From: a virus | Length of the DNA stretch: 64,000 nucleotides | Direction: 5' to 3' (one strand) | IMG/VR virus record: IMGVR_UViG_3300011116_000655 | Span: 1-64,000 of that record | Shown here: positions 37,757 through 46,986 of the stretch, one piece after another | How positions within the stretch are numbered: the first letter of the stretch is position 1 | Layout of the letters: every line of letters starts with the position of its first letter | Made by a program: the position numbers and the translations under genes | Notes under the pieces: model-generated | The model's database searches: none | What the model saw: only the letters and a program-made list of their open reading frames with translations | What the model was told of the DNA's origin: nothing

Positions 37757-40162
37757 TCAGCCGCACTTGCTATTTCCACAGTCTGCACAAGTAACGCATC
37801 CATCTTGGTAAATCAAGTTAGTTGAACCACAATCTGTACAACTTTTTTGTCCTGTTGCTTTTGTTCCATCTGGTACATATTGCTTCAAAACTCTTGCAAT
37901 AGAACGTGCAAATGAGAACATATCTGAATCTTGTTCTTTCTGTAACTGCTCCACAACATAGTTAATTGGCGCACCATGACGAAGTGAAAGAGAAAGTAGT
38001 CTGGTAAATGCTGAATGATTTGCATTATCAAATACCTTAACAACATCACGAATAGTTAAATCATCTACAATTAAATCATAGCGTGATTGTGTCTTAGAAA
38101 CAGATGTTTTGTATAGAGATCCTTTCTTTGCGTTCTTTGGAAGGTCCACAAGTTTGTTTGCACCACCAAGGATTTCGTATGGTTTACCATCCATAAGACC
38201 AACAAGGATAGTCCACTTCTCACCTTTAATTGAAAGATTGTGGATTTCTGCTTCTAGTGTTTCTGGGCGTTTTGGCGCATTGTATTGTGGGAATACGTCT
38301 TTCTTGGTTTCTGTAATAAGCACACCATCACGGGAACCATCAACATAAACTGTAATACCTTTAAGACCAAGCTTCCAGCCAAGTCTGTAAAGTTCAGAAA
38401 CTACATCTGGACTTGTACCTTTTGGTAGATTGATTGTAGAAGAAATAGAATGGTCAATGTGTTTTTGAATAACACCTTGAATTTCTACACGACGCTTCCA
38501 ATCAATCTTATCTGATTCAGTAAAGAACGCAGGAATTTCTTCAGTCTCATACTCTTTCAAATAATCTTGTACGTTTTGGTGGTAAACCTTGTATTCTGTC
38601 CATTTATCTCCCATAACGTCTACAAAGGCAGCAGCTTGATCTTGCTCGTTGTGAGAAAGTTTACGACGACGAATGTAGAAATTACGGAATACTGGCTCAA
38701 GACCAGAAGAAGTCTGTGACATAATTGAAACAGAGCCAGTAGGAGCATTTGTTAGAATACTAATGTTTCTACGACCATGAGTTTTAATTGCGTTTTGAAT
38801 ACTTGTTGGAAGTGATTTGATAAACTCATTATCTTTTTCAAGTTCCCAATTAAATACATTAAATGATCCACGTTCTTTTGCAAGCCATACTGACTCTGTA
38901 TAAGCTGATTCTTTGAGAGTACGATAGATTTTATCAATCATTACAAGACCATCAGCAGAATCGTATGGCATCTTCAAACAAGCAAGAGCATCTGCAAGAC
39001 CGTGAGTACCAAGACCTGTTCTACGACCATCTACACAAGCACGAAGAAGATTTAACCAAAGTTCTTTTTCATCTGGTGTGTCACAAGAAGCAACAATTTT
39101 TGTAAGCTTCTCAATTTCAAGCTCTACCAAATCATCTGAAAGTCTCATTGCACGCTTAACAACGCCTTCAAACTTCTCAAAATGGAAGTAAGCATTGTCT
39201 TTGAATGGATTAACAACAAATGACTTTAGATTTACAGAAATAAGACGGCATGAGTCATAAGCAGAAAGTGGAATTTCTCCACATGGGTTTGTTGTAAGGG
39301 TTTTAAACCCATGATCTTTATAGCTTTCTGCTGGCAAGAACTTCTCAATGTTGCCCCACATCAAGAGTCCTGGTTCTGCCGTTTTTGTCGCAGAATCAAC
39401 GACACTTTTCCATACCTCTCTGGCTCTAACAGTTTTAGAATAACTAGGATTATCGGAATCAACAGGAAATCTAAGAGTAAAATCCTTGTCTTGTTCCACA
39501 GCTTCCATGAAATCGTCTGTAATTCTGATTGAGACATTTGCACCTGTAACCTTTGTTAAATCATGCTTCATTGTAACAAACTTTTCAACGTCTGGGTGTC
39601 TTACATCAATAGAAATCATAAGGGCACCACGACGACCATTCTGACCGATCATTCTACATACATAAGAATAAAAGTCAGCAAATGACCAAGCACCAGTTGT
39701 AGTACCAGCAGAGTTATTTACTCCCATTCCTTCTGGTCTAAGATTTGAAATGTCAAGACCTACACCACAACGACGCTTAAATAAGTTTGCAAGGTGTTTA
39801 CCAGAGTCAACAATAGAAGAAACATTATCTTCTGGTGAAGCTACAACAACACAATTTGACAATGAAGCTAGGGTTTCGTTATTACCAATTCCATACATAG
39901 GAGAACCCTGTGGAACAATGTATTTGAAATCCTTAATGTCTTCATAAATTGTATCATAACTTAGTGCAGATTCACCACCAAACTTTGCCTCAATACGTGC
40001 AAACTCAGCAGCAATACGCTTATGCATTTGATCTGGATTATTCTCCAGATACTTACCATTCTTAGTTTTAAGGGCATATTTTGTAGTAAATACATTTGCA
40101 GCAAGTTCATCACCCTTAAAGTATTGTAAACTTTCTGCATTTACTTCTTCTCTGTTATACAT
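37757..40162 (-). CDS. nrdJ: Class II (B12-dependent) ribonucleotide reductase
   Basis: 801 aa. N-C at 103-104 (redox Cys), R-R-C-G-V-G-L-D-I, the catalytic N-P-C-G-E-I at 292-297 and P-T-G-S-V-S-I form the glycyl-free, adenosylcobalamin-type core. The last 27 residues hold four paired cysteines (C-T-D-C-G, C-V-T-C-A-D-C-G, K-C-G), the zinc-ribbon tail typical of NrdJ. It reduces nucleotides without oxygen dependence but requires host B12. No intein seen. A thioredoxin-like gene (24278-24655) could reduce it. Confidence 0.93.
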   Translation of the reverse strand: MYNREEVNAESLQYFKGDELAANVFTTKYALKTKNGKYLENNPDQMHKRIAAEFARIEAKFGGESALSYDTIYEDIKDFKYIVPQGSPMYGIGNNETLASLSNCVVVASPEDNVSSIVDSGKHLANLFKRRCGVGLDISNLRPEGMGVNNSAGTTTGAWSFADFYSYVCRMIGQNGRRGALMISIDVRHPDVEKFVTMKHDLTKVTGANVSIRITDDFMEAVEQDKDFTLRFPVDSDNPSYSKTVRAREVWKSVVDSATKTAEPGLLMWGNIEKFLPAESYKDHGFKTLTTNPCGEIPLSAYDSCRLISVNLKSFVVNPFKDNAYFHFEKFEGVVKRAMRLSDDLVELEIEKLTKIVASCDTPDEKELWLNLLRACVDGRRTGLGTHGLADALACLKMPYDSADGLVMIDKIYRTLKESAYTESVWLAKERGSFNVFNWELEKDNEFIKSLPTSIQNAIKTHGRRNISILTNAPTGSVSIMSQTSSGLEPVFRNFYIRRRKLSHNEQDQAAAFVDVMGDKWTEYKVYHQNVQDYLKEYETEEIPAFFTESDKIDWKRRVEIQGVIQKHIDHSISSTINLPKGTSPDVVSELYRLGWKLGLKGITVYVDGSRDGVLITETKKDVFPQYNAPKRPETLEAEIHNLSIKGEKWTILVGLMDGKPYEILGGANKLVDLPKNAKKGSLYKTSVSKTQSRYDLIVDDLTIRDVVKVFDNANHSAFTRLLSLSLRHGAPINYVVEQLQKEQDSDMFSFARSIARVLKQYVPDGTKATGQKSCTDCGSTNLIYQDGCVTCADCGNSKCG

Positions 40163-41546
40163 TTATTTCATCCTTTGTTTTCTTTTTATAGTTCTTGTAT
40201 TTCTTTTTTAGATTGTCTTCCTGCTCTTTAGAGGAACGTACCATTATGTCCGATGGAGTCTCACCTGTCGAGGGCAAAACTTTTATTTTTACATTAGATG
40301 TATCCATGAAGATTGGAAAGACAAGACCATCTGGTCCATTACGATTTTTAGCTACAAAGATACGTCCAGAATTAGATGCTTTATCCTCTACAGTTCTTGA
40401 CACGGAACAAATAAAGTCTGCTACGAAACATTTGTTGAACGCTTCGCTAATACTTTCCATAGTAATAACTTCCGCATTTAGACCAGATCGATTCGTTTGT
40501 GATGCTGTCCAAACAGGGCAAGTATATTCTTGAGACAATCCTCGTAGTTCTTCATAAATAGTCTCAAGCTCCTGTCTCTTCTCTTTCTGATTAGAAATAG
40601 GTTTCAACAAATCACCATAGTCAACAATAATCATATCTGGCTTAATGCCTTTCACTTTTAATTTTTCAAGATGAAGTTTAAGTGTATTGGTAGAAGCTGA
40701 TTTTGTTGGATACTCTTTTACAATTAATTTACCAGGAAGGTTTTGAACAGATTCATAAATTTGTTCTTTATAAGAATACAAATCTTTCAACTCAATACCT
40801 GTTAGACAACTATCATAACGTGAAGCAACAACAGAATCTGCAAGCTCCAAAGTATAATGCACTACAGTTTTACCTGCTTTCAAAGCCTCAGTACCAAGAT
40901 GAACAAGTACCATCGATTTACCAGCACCTGTAGGAGCGATTACAACACCAAGTTCACCAGTACCAAGACCACCCTTACAAATACTGTCAATCTCGTTCCA
41001 ACCCATAGAGATAGGATTGCGAGACTTAATTTGGAATCGCTTCTCAAAGTCTACAAGGTAATCGTAACCAAAATCAGATGTAGTACCAAGCTTTAGTGCT
41101 TCATTGATGGTTTTGGAGATTTCATCAAAAGAAGCATTTTGTAGAAGTTTGACAGACTTCAACATAGCTTCTTTCAACTTCTGTTTCTTACAAAAGTCAA
41201 GTGATGTTTCTTTGATAAATTGTGCGCCATCTGGTTCTGCTTCTGGCATACGAGCAAAATAGTCACGCACTTGCTTCTGTACTGTCTCATTTTGATCTTC
41301 AAGACCTGTACGAAGAAGTGTGGTCATAATTTCAAATGTAGGATGAATCTTGTATTTATCTTTGTAATTAAATACAAGAGTCACGAAAGATTGAAGGTAT
41401 TTTAGCTCAAGAAACTCAATAGCAAAAACCTCACGAATCTGGTCACAAAATGGACGATCCATGAGCATTAATTGTACTAGACTCTCTTGAAAGCTTTTTC
41501 CAAAACGAGAGAAGTCACCCCTCTCGCTGGTAGAGGCTGTTGTCAT
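40155..41546 (-). CDS. DnaB-like replicative helicase
   Basis: 463 aa, RecA-fold helicase like T4 gp41/DnaB. Walker A A-P-T-G-A-G-K-S at 204-211, Walker B I-I-V-D-Y-G-D-L-L, and H4-like motif T-A-S-Q-T-N-R-S. The N-terminal 160 residues form the helical collar. Overlaps nrdJ by 8 bases. Unwinds the fork for DnaE; no primase is visible in the window. Confidence 0.92.
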   Translation of the reverse strand: MTTASTSERGDFSRFGKSFQESLVQLMLMDRPFCDQIREVFAIEFLELKYLQSFVTLVFNYKDKYKIHPTFEIMTTLLRTGLEDQNETVQKQVRDYFARMPEAEPDGAQFIKETSLDFCKKQKLKEAMLKSVKLLQNASFDEISKTINEALKLGTTSDFGYDYLVDFEKRFQIKSRNPISMGWNEIDSICKGGLGTGELGVVIAPTGAGKSMVLVHLGTEALKAGKTVVHYTLELADSVVASRYDSCLTGIELKDLYSYKEQIYESVQNLPGKLIVKEYPTKSASTNTLKLHLEKLKVKGIKPDMIIVDYGDLLKPISNQKEKRQELETIYEELRGLSQEYTCPVWTASQTNRSGLNAEVITMESISEAFNKCFVADFICSVSRTVEDKASNSGRIFVAKNRNGPDGLVFPIFMDTSNVKIKVLPSTGETPSDIMVRSSKEQEDNLKKKYKNYKKKTKDEINV

Positions 41547-41581
41547 GTTAGCACCTGTTAGTGATTAAAGGATAATACGGT

Positions 41582-42598
41582 TTACCAAGCTCTGCAAGAC
41601 CAATAACGAGCTTTTGTTTTTGGTCCTGGGTTATCGCAATTATGTCTTGCTCTAAAAGATTTACGTCTTCCTGGTATGTTCTTTTTAATCTTCATGTTCT
41701 TATCGCCAAAGTTTACTTTTTTAACATTACCAGTTTTTGGATCTCGTACATAAACTTTGGATTTTTTAACATCACCTTTCATTGGTTTATTAAGGGTTAC
41801 TGTGCGACCTTGGTATTTTGCTTCTTGAATTATTGTTCTCTGACTTTCCAATAACTCTTGAAGGCAACCAGCGCAAACAAGTGTTCCATCGTCTAAATGG
41901 GCATCATCGTATTCTGTTGATTCAGAAACTACTTGCGCTCCGCTTTGTTGTAGTTCTTGACCAGTATCTGTAATAAACTTTGTTAAATCTCCTACTTTTG
42001 CTAAAGTAAGAGAATTTTTTAAATGTGTTACAAGTTCAAGTGCGTCTTTAAGTGAAACTAAGTTATTAGTCATACGTGCATTTGCTAAATTTGCTAAAAT
42101 CATACTAGACAAAACAATAGTAGCAGATGCACCAGTAAATCTATTAAAACCTTTTGTTAAATCACCACCACCTAATTTAGTAAGACCTTTTTGTGCCGCA
42201 GACAAAACAGCTTCAGTTGTTTTATAAATTGGTCCTGGTTTTTTTGCCTCTTGAATTTGAGTAAGCAATAATTTAGCATTTTGTGCAGCTTCAATTGGAT
42301 CATCATCTTGTAATACATTTTTCAACAAATAATCTATTGCTGCATCAATTTCTTTTTTAGAAATAAATGCTTGTAACTGACGGATAACACTTGGGTCACT
42401 AATAGACTTTCTTGTGTTATCAGATGGTCCTGGTTTCACAACTTTTTGGTTACTGAGAGCAATAATTTTTTGGATTGGGGTTTGTTGAGGAGCAACAGCT
42501 TGTGGTTGTTGTTGTGGGGCGGCTTGTTGTTCATTTAAATAAGTTCTCCAACCTTCCATTAAAAGTTGTTGATTTTGAAATGATGAAAATTTAGTCAT
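41582..42598 (-). CDS. Tagged protein with basic Cys-containing C-terminal module
   Basis: 338 aa. N-terminal L-M-E-G-W-R-T-Y-L-N-E resembles the other tags. A Gln/Pro-rich linker (23-45) and a helical middle follow. The last 75 residues (K-V-Y-V-R-D-P-K-T-G-N-V-K-K-V, R-R-K-S-F-R-A-R-H-N-C, K-A-R-Y-W-S-C-R) are a basic two-Cys module common in large marine phages, probably DNA-binding. May be an internal head protein (inference). Confidence 0.6.
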   Translation of the reverse strand: MTKFSSFQNQQLLMEGWRTYLNEQQAAPQQQPQAVAPQQTPIQKIIALSNQKVVKPGPSDNTRKSISDPSVIRQLQAFISKKEIDAAIDYLLKNVLQDDDPIEAAQNAKLLLTQIQEAKKPGPIYKTTEAVLSAAQKGLTKLGGGDLTKGFNRFTGASATIVLSSMILANLANARMTNNLVSLKDALELVTHLKNSLTLAKVGDLTKFITDTGQELQQSGAQVVSESTEYDDAHLDDGTLVCAGCLQELLESQRTIIQEAKYQGRTVTLNKPMKGDVKKSKVYVRDPKTGNVKKVNFGDKNMKIKKNIPGRRKSFRARHNCDNPGPKTKARYWSCRAW

Positions 42599-42605
42599 AA
42601 CTTAA

Positions 42606-43478
42606 TTAGTCCTTTTTCTTCTTTTTAGTCCATGAAATTGGCTTAGATGATTGTTTTTTTCTTAATGGACCTTTACCAGCAGATTTACATTGTGCTTTTG
42701 TTGGTCTACAAGCTGGATACTTGCCACCACTATCTGCGGAGCTTCTACCACATGGACCACCAGTTCTACAATTTATCCAACCTTTTCCTTTATTACGAGC
42801 AAACCAACCATGAAGTCCTTGTTCTTTTTCTTTAGAGAAGTTTGGTTTGTATGGCTTTTTCTTTTTGGCTTCATCTAATTCTTCTTCAATTATTTCTATG
42901 TCACCAAGGTCTATTTCTTCATTCTTTTTTTTTCTGCCTTGACAATGTGCCCTTTGAGAAAAACCTTTTGGATTTTTGCAATTGATAGAACGTTTGTACT
43001 TTTCAGACCATTCTTCTTCAAGTACCTCTATTTCTTCTAAAACTAGTTGTTGATCTATTTCTTCATCTGTTGCATTCTCAGAAATACCTTTCCAGATCTT
43101 TCCTTGACGGCATTTAACAACAGCACCAGAAGCATAAGCAGAAGGCCAAACATCATATTTACGTTTGGCAATTCTTGTGCAACGATCACCACTTTTTTTC
43201 TTTTTTGCTTCTTGAAGATTTGAAAGAAATTGTTGTATTTTTGGTTTAATGTCAGCAGCAGTAATGCCTTTTTGTTTAGCACTTGCAACAACATTTTTTA
43301 TGTCATTTTCTATTGCATCAACTGCTATCTGTATTTCATTATCTTTTTTTTCTGCTGGAGATAAATCTTCTGGCTTTACTTTAGCTTGTTGATTTGTGTT
43401 TGTAGTTTGTTGTACAGAAGCTGTATCTGCTTCTTGCAAAAATTGTTTCCAACTCTCTAAAATTAAATTATATTTCAT
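42606..43478 (-). CDS. Tagged protein with three Cys-rich modules (DUF5872-like)
   Basis: 290 aa from ATG 43478 (TTAGAGG site; upstream residues to 43505 are not tag-like). Tag: M-K-Y-N-L-I-L-E-S-W-K-Q-F-L-Q-E. Modules: C-T-R-I-A-K-R-K-Y-D-V-W-P-S-A-Y-A-S-G (about 98-130), I-N-C-K-N-P-K-G-F-S-Q-R-A-H-C (about 163), and G-L-H-G-W-F-A-R-N-K-G-K-G-W then C-R-T-G-G-P-C-G-R (about 225-265). Highly basic end. Likely nucleic-acid binding, perhaps packaged. Confidence 0.65.
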   Translation of the reverse strand: MKYNLILESWKQFLQEADTASVQQTTNTNQQAKVKPEDLSPAEKKDNEIQIAVDAIENDIKNVVASAKQKGITAADIKPKIQQFLSNLQEAKKKKSGDRCTRIAKRKYDVWPSAYASGAVVKCRQGKIWKGISENATDEEIDQQLVLEEIEVLEEEWSEKYKRSINCKNPKGFSQRAHCQGRKKKNEEIDLGDIEIIEEELDEAKKKKPYKPNFSKEKEQGLHGWFARNKGKGWINCRTGGPCGRSSADSGGKYPACRPTKAQCKSAGKGPLRKKQSSKPISWTKKKKKD

Positions 43479-43482
43479 ACCT

Positions 43483-44439
43483 CTAAGTAGTATTGTTAGC
43501 CACAATTTTCTTAAAACAAGTCATTAAAGATGAAAAATCTACAACACCAAAACCATCTTGCATTGACATACGCCTAAATTCAAGTTGGTTTAACTGTGGT
43601 TCAAAGTTCTCAACAAGTTCATCAATCTGTTGTTTTGTTTGATAGGAGATTTGTGGAGAGGAAAGCTGCATGATGCGATAGTTATCTCTAATCACCTCAA
43701 AAGATGATGCGATACTTTCAAAAGCTTTACCTTCCTTATCTTTACAAAATTCTGTAACATCATTAGGAAGATAAGACTTCTCTTCAACAAGCATAGGAAT
43801 TTTCTTAGCTATTGTAGCCATTCCAACACCTTTAACACCTTTAAGATTATCGCTATCATCACCAGCTATTGCTCTTGCTAAAGCAAAGTTGTTAGGATGA
43901 ACACCATACTTTTCAATAATTTTAGATACATTCAGCAGTTCTTCTTGAATAGGACGATAAAGAATTGTTTTACCATCAATAAGCTGAATAAAATCTTTGT
44001 CTGATGACACAATTACCTTTTGCCAACGCTTATAATGTTGATGGTTCACAACATAAGAAATAAGATCATCTGCTTCAATGTTTGGATACAGTAGTTGAAT
44101 CACAGGCATTTGATTAAAATACTCTGCAACTCTTGTTTGTTGCCAAATTCTATTAGCAATCTCTTCGTTCTCTGTAAGATTACGAACATCACGATTAAGA
44201 CGAAGAGGGTTTCTACCATCTTTGTAATTTGAATTCATAATTTTACGTTTTTTGGAACCACCTTCACCATCCCAACAAACATATATAAGATCTGGGTTTA
44301 TAGTATTGCATAGCTTCTGCATAATTTTAAGAAAGCCAACAACACCACCTACAGGTTGACCGTTTGGTGAAAGAGTAGGATTTGTTATGTATGCACGCAA
44401 ATATTGATTGTTTGCGTCTACCACCATCATTCTTGGCAT
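43483..44439 (-). CDS. 5'-3' exonuclease (FEN/T4 RNase H-like)
   Basis: 318 aa from ATG 44439 (GGAGG site). Metal-site residues: M-V-V-D-A-N-N, W-D-G-E-G-G-S-K-K-R, I-E-A-D-D-L-I, S-S-D-K-D-F-I-Q-L-I, G-D-D-S-D-N-L-K-G-V-K-G-V-G (helix-hairpin-helix). Removes RNA primers and flaps during lagging-strand synthesis. Sits upstream of the SSB/recombinase genes in the same strand block. Confidence 0.92.
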   Translation of the reverse strand: MPRMMVVDANNQYLRAYITNPTLSPNGQPVGGVVGFLKIMQKLCNTINPDLIYVCWDGEGGSKKRKIMNSNYKDGRNPLRLNRDVRNLTENEEIANRIWQQTRVAEYFNQMPVIQLLYPNIEADDLISYVVNHQHYKRWQKVIVSSDKDFIQLIDGKTILYRPIQEELLNVSKIIEKYGVHPNNFALARAIAGDDSDNLKGVKGVGMATIAKKIPMLVEEKSYLPNDVTEFCKDKEGKAFESIASSFEVIRDNYRIMQLSSPQISYQTKQQIDELVENFEPQLNQLEFRRMSMQDGFGVVDFSSLMTCFKKIVANNTT

Positions 44440-44657
44440 TTTAAATCCTCCATTAGAAAATAATGACATTGCTCGTCTTCCATAGTCCAAACATAGCACA
44501 ATTCTGGGTATGCTGTTACAACAACACCCAGAATACTAAATTCAGAGATTAATGATAATTGATTATTTTTACGATGAATAATAAGTTGTGAAGTATAAGA
44601 CTTTGCGTACCTATTTATCCATACCAAATCGCCTTCTTGTGGTTGAGTGTTCATCAC
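44427..44657 (-). CDS. Small QEGDLVW-type protein
   Basis: 76 aa (start at 44657 or 44654). P-Q-E-G-D-L-V-W-I-N-R-Y is similar to the 26194-26442 protein; Tyr/Trp-rich end. Overlaps both neighbours. Function unknown. Confidence 0.6.
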   Translation of the reverse strand: MMNTQPQEGDLVWINRYAKSYTSQLIIHRKNNQLSLISEFSILGVVVTAYPELCYVWTMEDEQCHYFLMEDLKCQE

Positions 44658-44997
44658 ATGCTGTCTCTATGTTATAGCCCCACTTTGAAACTTTTGCAGG
44701 GGCACCGCAAAACTCACAAATAGTATAAGACATTTTCTCTGCGTCTGCAATTATACTATAAACATAATTAACATCAGTAGGATCTATCTCTTCAATAGAG
44801 ATGTAATAGCGAAGACCACCAAACTTTTGCTTAACTTGAACAGCATGGATATAGCTAGATTCTGGGTACTTGTTGTTTATTACTTCAATCTTTGCAGAAA
44901 CATCATCAATAAGATGCTTCCAACCTTCATTGCATTCAAAATAGCCAAGAACTTTAAAAGTCTTAGGATACTTTTCCAGTATTTCAGTTTCCCACAT
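44611..44997 (-). CDS. Conserved phage protein with Cys pair
   Basis: 128 aa from ATG 44997 (AAGGAGAAAC site). V-Q-V-K-Q-K-F-G-G-L-R-Y-Y-I is a pattern shared by many phage proteins of unknown role; A-E-K-M-S-Y-T-I-C-E-F-C-G-A-P-A follows. C-D-E-H near the end may complete a zinc site. Confidence 0.7.
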   Translation of the reverse strand: MWETEILEKYPKTFKVLGYFECNEGWKHLIDDVSAKIEVINNKYPESSYIHAVQVKQKFGGLRYYISIEEIDPTDVNYVYSIIADAEKMSYTICEFCGAPAKVSKWGYNIETACDEHSTTRRRFGMDK

Positions 44998-45292
44998 TTT
45001 GTTTCTCCTTAAGCACAATATCGCCTACTGCTTTAATTGTGTTTAGTGCAATGTCGCTAATAGAAAATGGCTTACCACTATTTTGCAGTTCAAAAATAGT
45101 ATTCATCATAACATCGTAAGATACAGCCATAGCATAATGAAAAGCACCAAGTTCTTCATTAGCTTGAGTTTGATTTACTTTACGAGTTGAAGTAGATCCG
45201 TTTTTCTTGTATACAACCCAAAAACCACTTTCTGCATTTTCCCAAGGATAACGGAATTCTTCGTATGTGTATGGCTTATAGCTATTACTCAT
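44984..45292 (-). CDS. Hypothetical 102 aa protein
   Basis: MSNSYKPYTYEEFRYPWEN; F-W-V-V-Y-K-K-N-G-S then helical. Overlaps the following gene by 14 bases and the deaminase by 8. Function unknown. Confidence 0.65.
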   Translation of the reverse strand: MSNSYKPYTYEEFRYPWENAESGFWVVYKKNGSTSTRKVNQTQANEELGAFHYAMAVSYDVMMNTIFELQNSGKPFSISDIALNTIKAVGDIVLKEKQNVGN

Positions 45293-45707
45293 TGTAAATC
45301 CTCATGGACTCAATCTCACCGTTCTCGTTAGAGTATACTACCTTCTTAACACCAACAAACTGCATAGCAGCCTCGCACATAGGACAAGGCTTAGAGTTAC
45401 GAAGGCAACCATCACGACCAACGCGAACAACATAAATAGTTGCACCCTCAGTAATAGAACGATCAAGACCAAGGATAGCACCAATCTCAGCATGAACAGT
45501 AGCATGACCACGCTGCTTCTTACTATCGCGGAATCGATTAGCCCAAGCCTTATACTTGTTCTTATTACAAGAAGTGTTCAAAACAGTACCACCGCGAACA
45601 AGCACGGCACCATGCTTATACTCCTTAAAATCGGTCTGCATAGCAATTCGTGCAGCAAGATCAATGTAACGCTGCTTCTTCTTGGACAACTTCGGGTCAG
45701 ACTCCAT
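45285..45707 (-). CDS. dCMP/cytidine deaminase family protein
   Basis: 140 aa from ATG 45707 (GGAGAG site). Zinc motif V-H-A-E at 71-74 with P-C-P-M-C at 107-111, as in deoxycytidylate deaminases. Makes dUMP from dCMP for ThyX, or edits cytidine; dCMP deamination fits the gene set best. Confidence 0.88.
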   Translation of the reverse strand: MESDPKLSKKKQRYIDLAARIAMQTDFKEYKHGAVLVRGGTVLNTSCNKNKYKAWANRFRDSKKQRGHATVHAEIGAILGLDRSITEGATIYVVRVGRDGCLRNSKPCPMCEAAMQFVGVKKVVYSNENGEIESMRIYNE

Positions 45708-45731
45708 GATGTTCTTCTCTCCAACACATAG

Positions 45732-45771
45732 ATAGTAACAAAGCCCCATAGGGAAGTCAACCCTATGGAGC
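45732..45771 (-). promoter_or_regulatory. Terminator with promoter -35 in the loop
   Basis: 11-bp stem GCTCCATAGGG/CCCTATGGGGC after the recombinase gene; the loop is TTGACTT. TTGACT (45755-45760) is followed after 17 bases by TACTAT (45732-45737), just past the terminator T-tract. Ends uvsX transcription and starts the deaminase transcript. Confidence 0.75.
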
Positions 45772-45791
45772 CTGTTTCTTTTTACTTACTT

Positions 45792-46916
45792 TTAGTCTTC
45801 GCTTTCTATGTTGTAATAATTTGAAGCGTTACCAGTTTGCTTATCAAATTTGGTAATAAGTTCTTCTTCCACAATACTTAAAACTGCCTTTCTAAAATCT
45901 TCGTTATTTAATTCGTTAGGAAAGTCTGCTGATCTAAATCTCTTTTCTGTCCCATCAAGAAGTGTAATTGTCCACCATGCACCACTTGAAGCTCTATCAG
46001 ATTTAGAAAGAATGTCAAGCCAAGCTTCATGATCTGATACTTCTACTCTCTCACCACCCCATAGTAGTTTAAGTGAGCATTCTCTACCCTCTGTTCCAAA
46101 ACGTGATTTTTTAAGAACACATTTAGTTTCTGAACCAATTCTAAATCCTGTTGGTGATACAACATAACTTGCTTTACTTTTCTTTGGAGTAAGCCAAATT
46201 CTAAGTGAATAAGCGTATGAGAGTGCTTTACCGCCTGGAGTTATAAATGGGTTTACAAGCATTTCTGTGTGTGCTGTTGGACCCATTACAATGTTTTGTT
46301 TTAACTGATTCAAAACAAGGAAAGAACTTCTTTTGTTTGCAATTGGTTGAATAAGCTTTGCAAGACCCTTTGACATAATTCTTGGTTTTACAGCCATTGA
46401 AGATTGTGGATTAAAGTCACCTTCAAGGTCTGCAAGCGATGGAGTAAATGCAAATGAGTCAAGAATGAATAGAAATCTATCACCTTCTCCAAGAAGTTGT
46501 TCGATAGTTTCAAGAACAAACTCAATATTAATTGCTTGTGTGTAAATAATCTCACCTACATTACATCCTGCTTTTGCAAGAAAGGATGGATCTAGAGCAG
46601 ATTCTGAGTCAAAGTAAACTACAGTCATGCCCATTTTCTGGGCATTAGCAGCAATCTGAGCAGCAAAGTAAGATTTACCAGAAGCTTCAATACCAGCTAG
46701 TTCTGTAATACGACCTACAGGAATACCAGCTTTCTTACCTCTACAAATAATTGAATCTAATACGTCAGAACCTGTTGGAATCCATTCAACTACTTCTGAT
46801 GGGTTTTGTTCAAGAAGATCAAAAGATACTTCAATACCTGCTTTTTTGTTAATTGCATCTCTCATTTGTGCAATAGATAATTTACCATTTGTTGTTGTTT
46901 GAGTTTTTTTAGCCAT
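45792..46916 (-). CDS. RecA/UvsX-like recombinase
   Basis: 374 aa from ATG 46916 (AAGGATAC site). Walker A G-I-E-A-S-G-K-S at 75-82; Y-F-D-S-E-S-A; Walker B-type L-F-I-L-D-S-F; L-V-L-N-Q-L-K-Q. Catalyses strand exchange; UvsX-type fits the neighbouring gp32-like gene. Confidence 0.93.
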   Translation of the reverse strand: MAKKTQTTTNGKLSIAQMRDAINKKAGIEVSFDLLEQNPSEVVEWIPTGSDVLDSIICRGKKAGIPVGRITELAGIEASGKSYFAAQIAANAQKMGMTVVYFDSESALDPSFLAKAGCNVGEIIYTQAINIEFVLETIEQLLGEGDRFLFILDSFAFTPSLADLEGDFNPQSSMAVKPRIMSKGLAKLIQPIANKRSSFLVLNQLKQNIVMGPTAHTEMLVNPFITPGGKALSYAYSLRIWLTPKKSKASYVVSPTGFRIGSETKCVLKKSRFGTEGRECSLKLLWGGERVEVSDHEAWLDILSKSDRASSGAWWTITLLDGTEKRFRSADFPNELNNEDFRKAVLSIVEEELITKFDKQTGNASNYYNIESED

Positions 46917-46938
46917 TTGTATCCTTATGTTAAATGAA

Positions 46939-46982
46939 AACGGGTGTACCATAAAGATACACCCGTTCTGTTATTTAGTCAA
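46939..46982 (-). promoter_or_regulatory. Terminator with promoter -10 in the loop (before uvsX)
   Basis: AACGGGTGTA/TACACCCGTT, 10-bp stem (46939-46948 and 46958-46967), then TTTC, after the SSB gene. TTGACT (46977-46982), 17 nt, TATCTT (46954-46959) at the loop. Ends ssb transcription and starts uvsX. Confidence 0.75.
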
Positions 46983-46986
46983 CAGA

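Noticed and set aside
37757-40162. Intein or intron in the ribonucleotide reductase gene
   Set aside because: The reading frame is continuous and normal length, with catalytic motifs uninterrupted.
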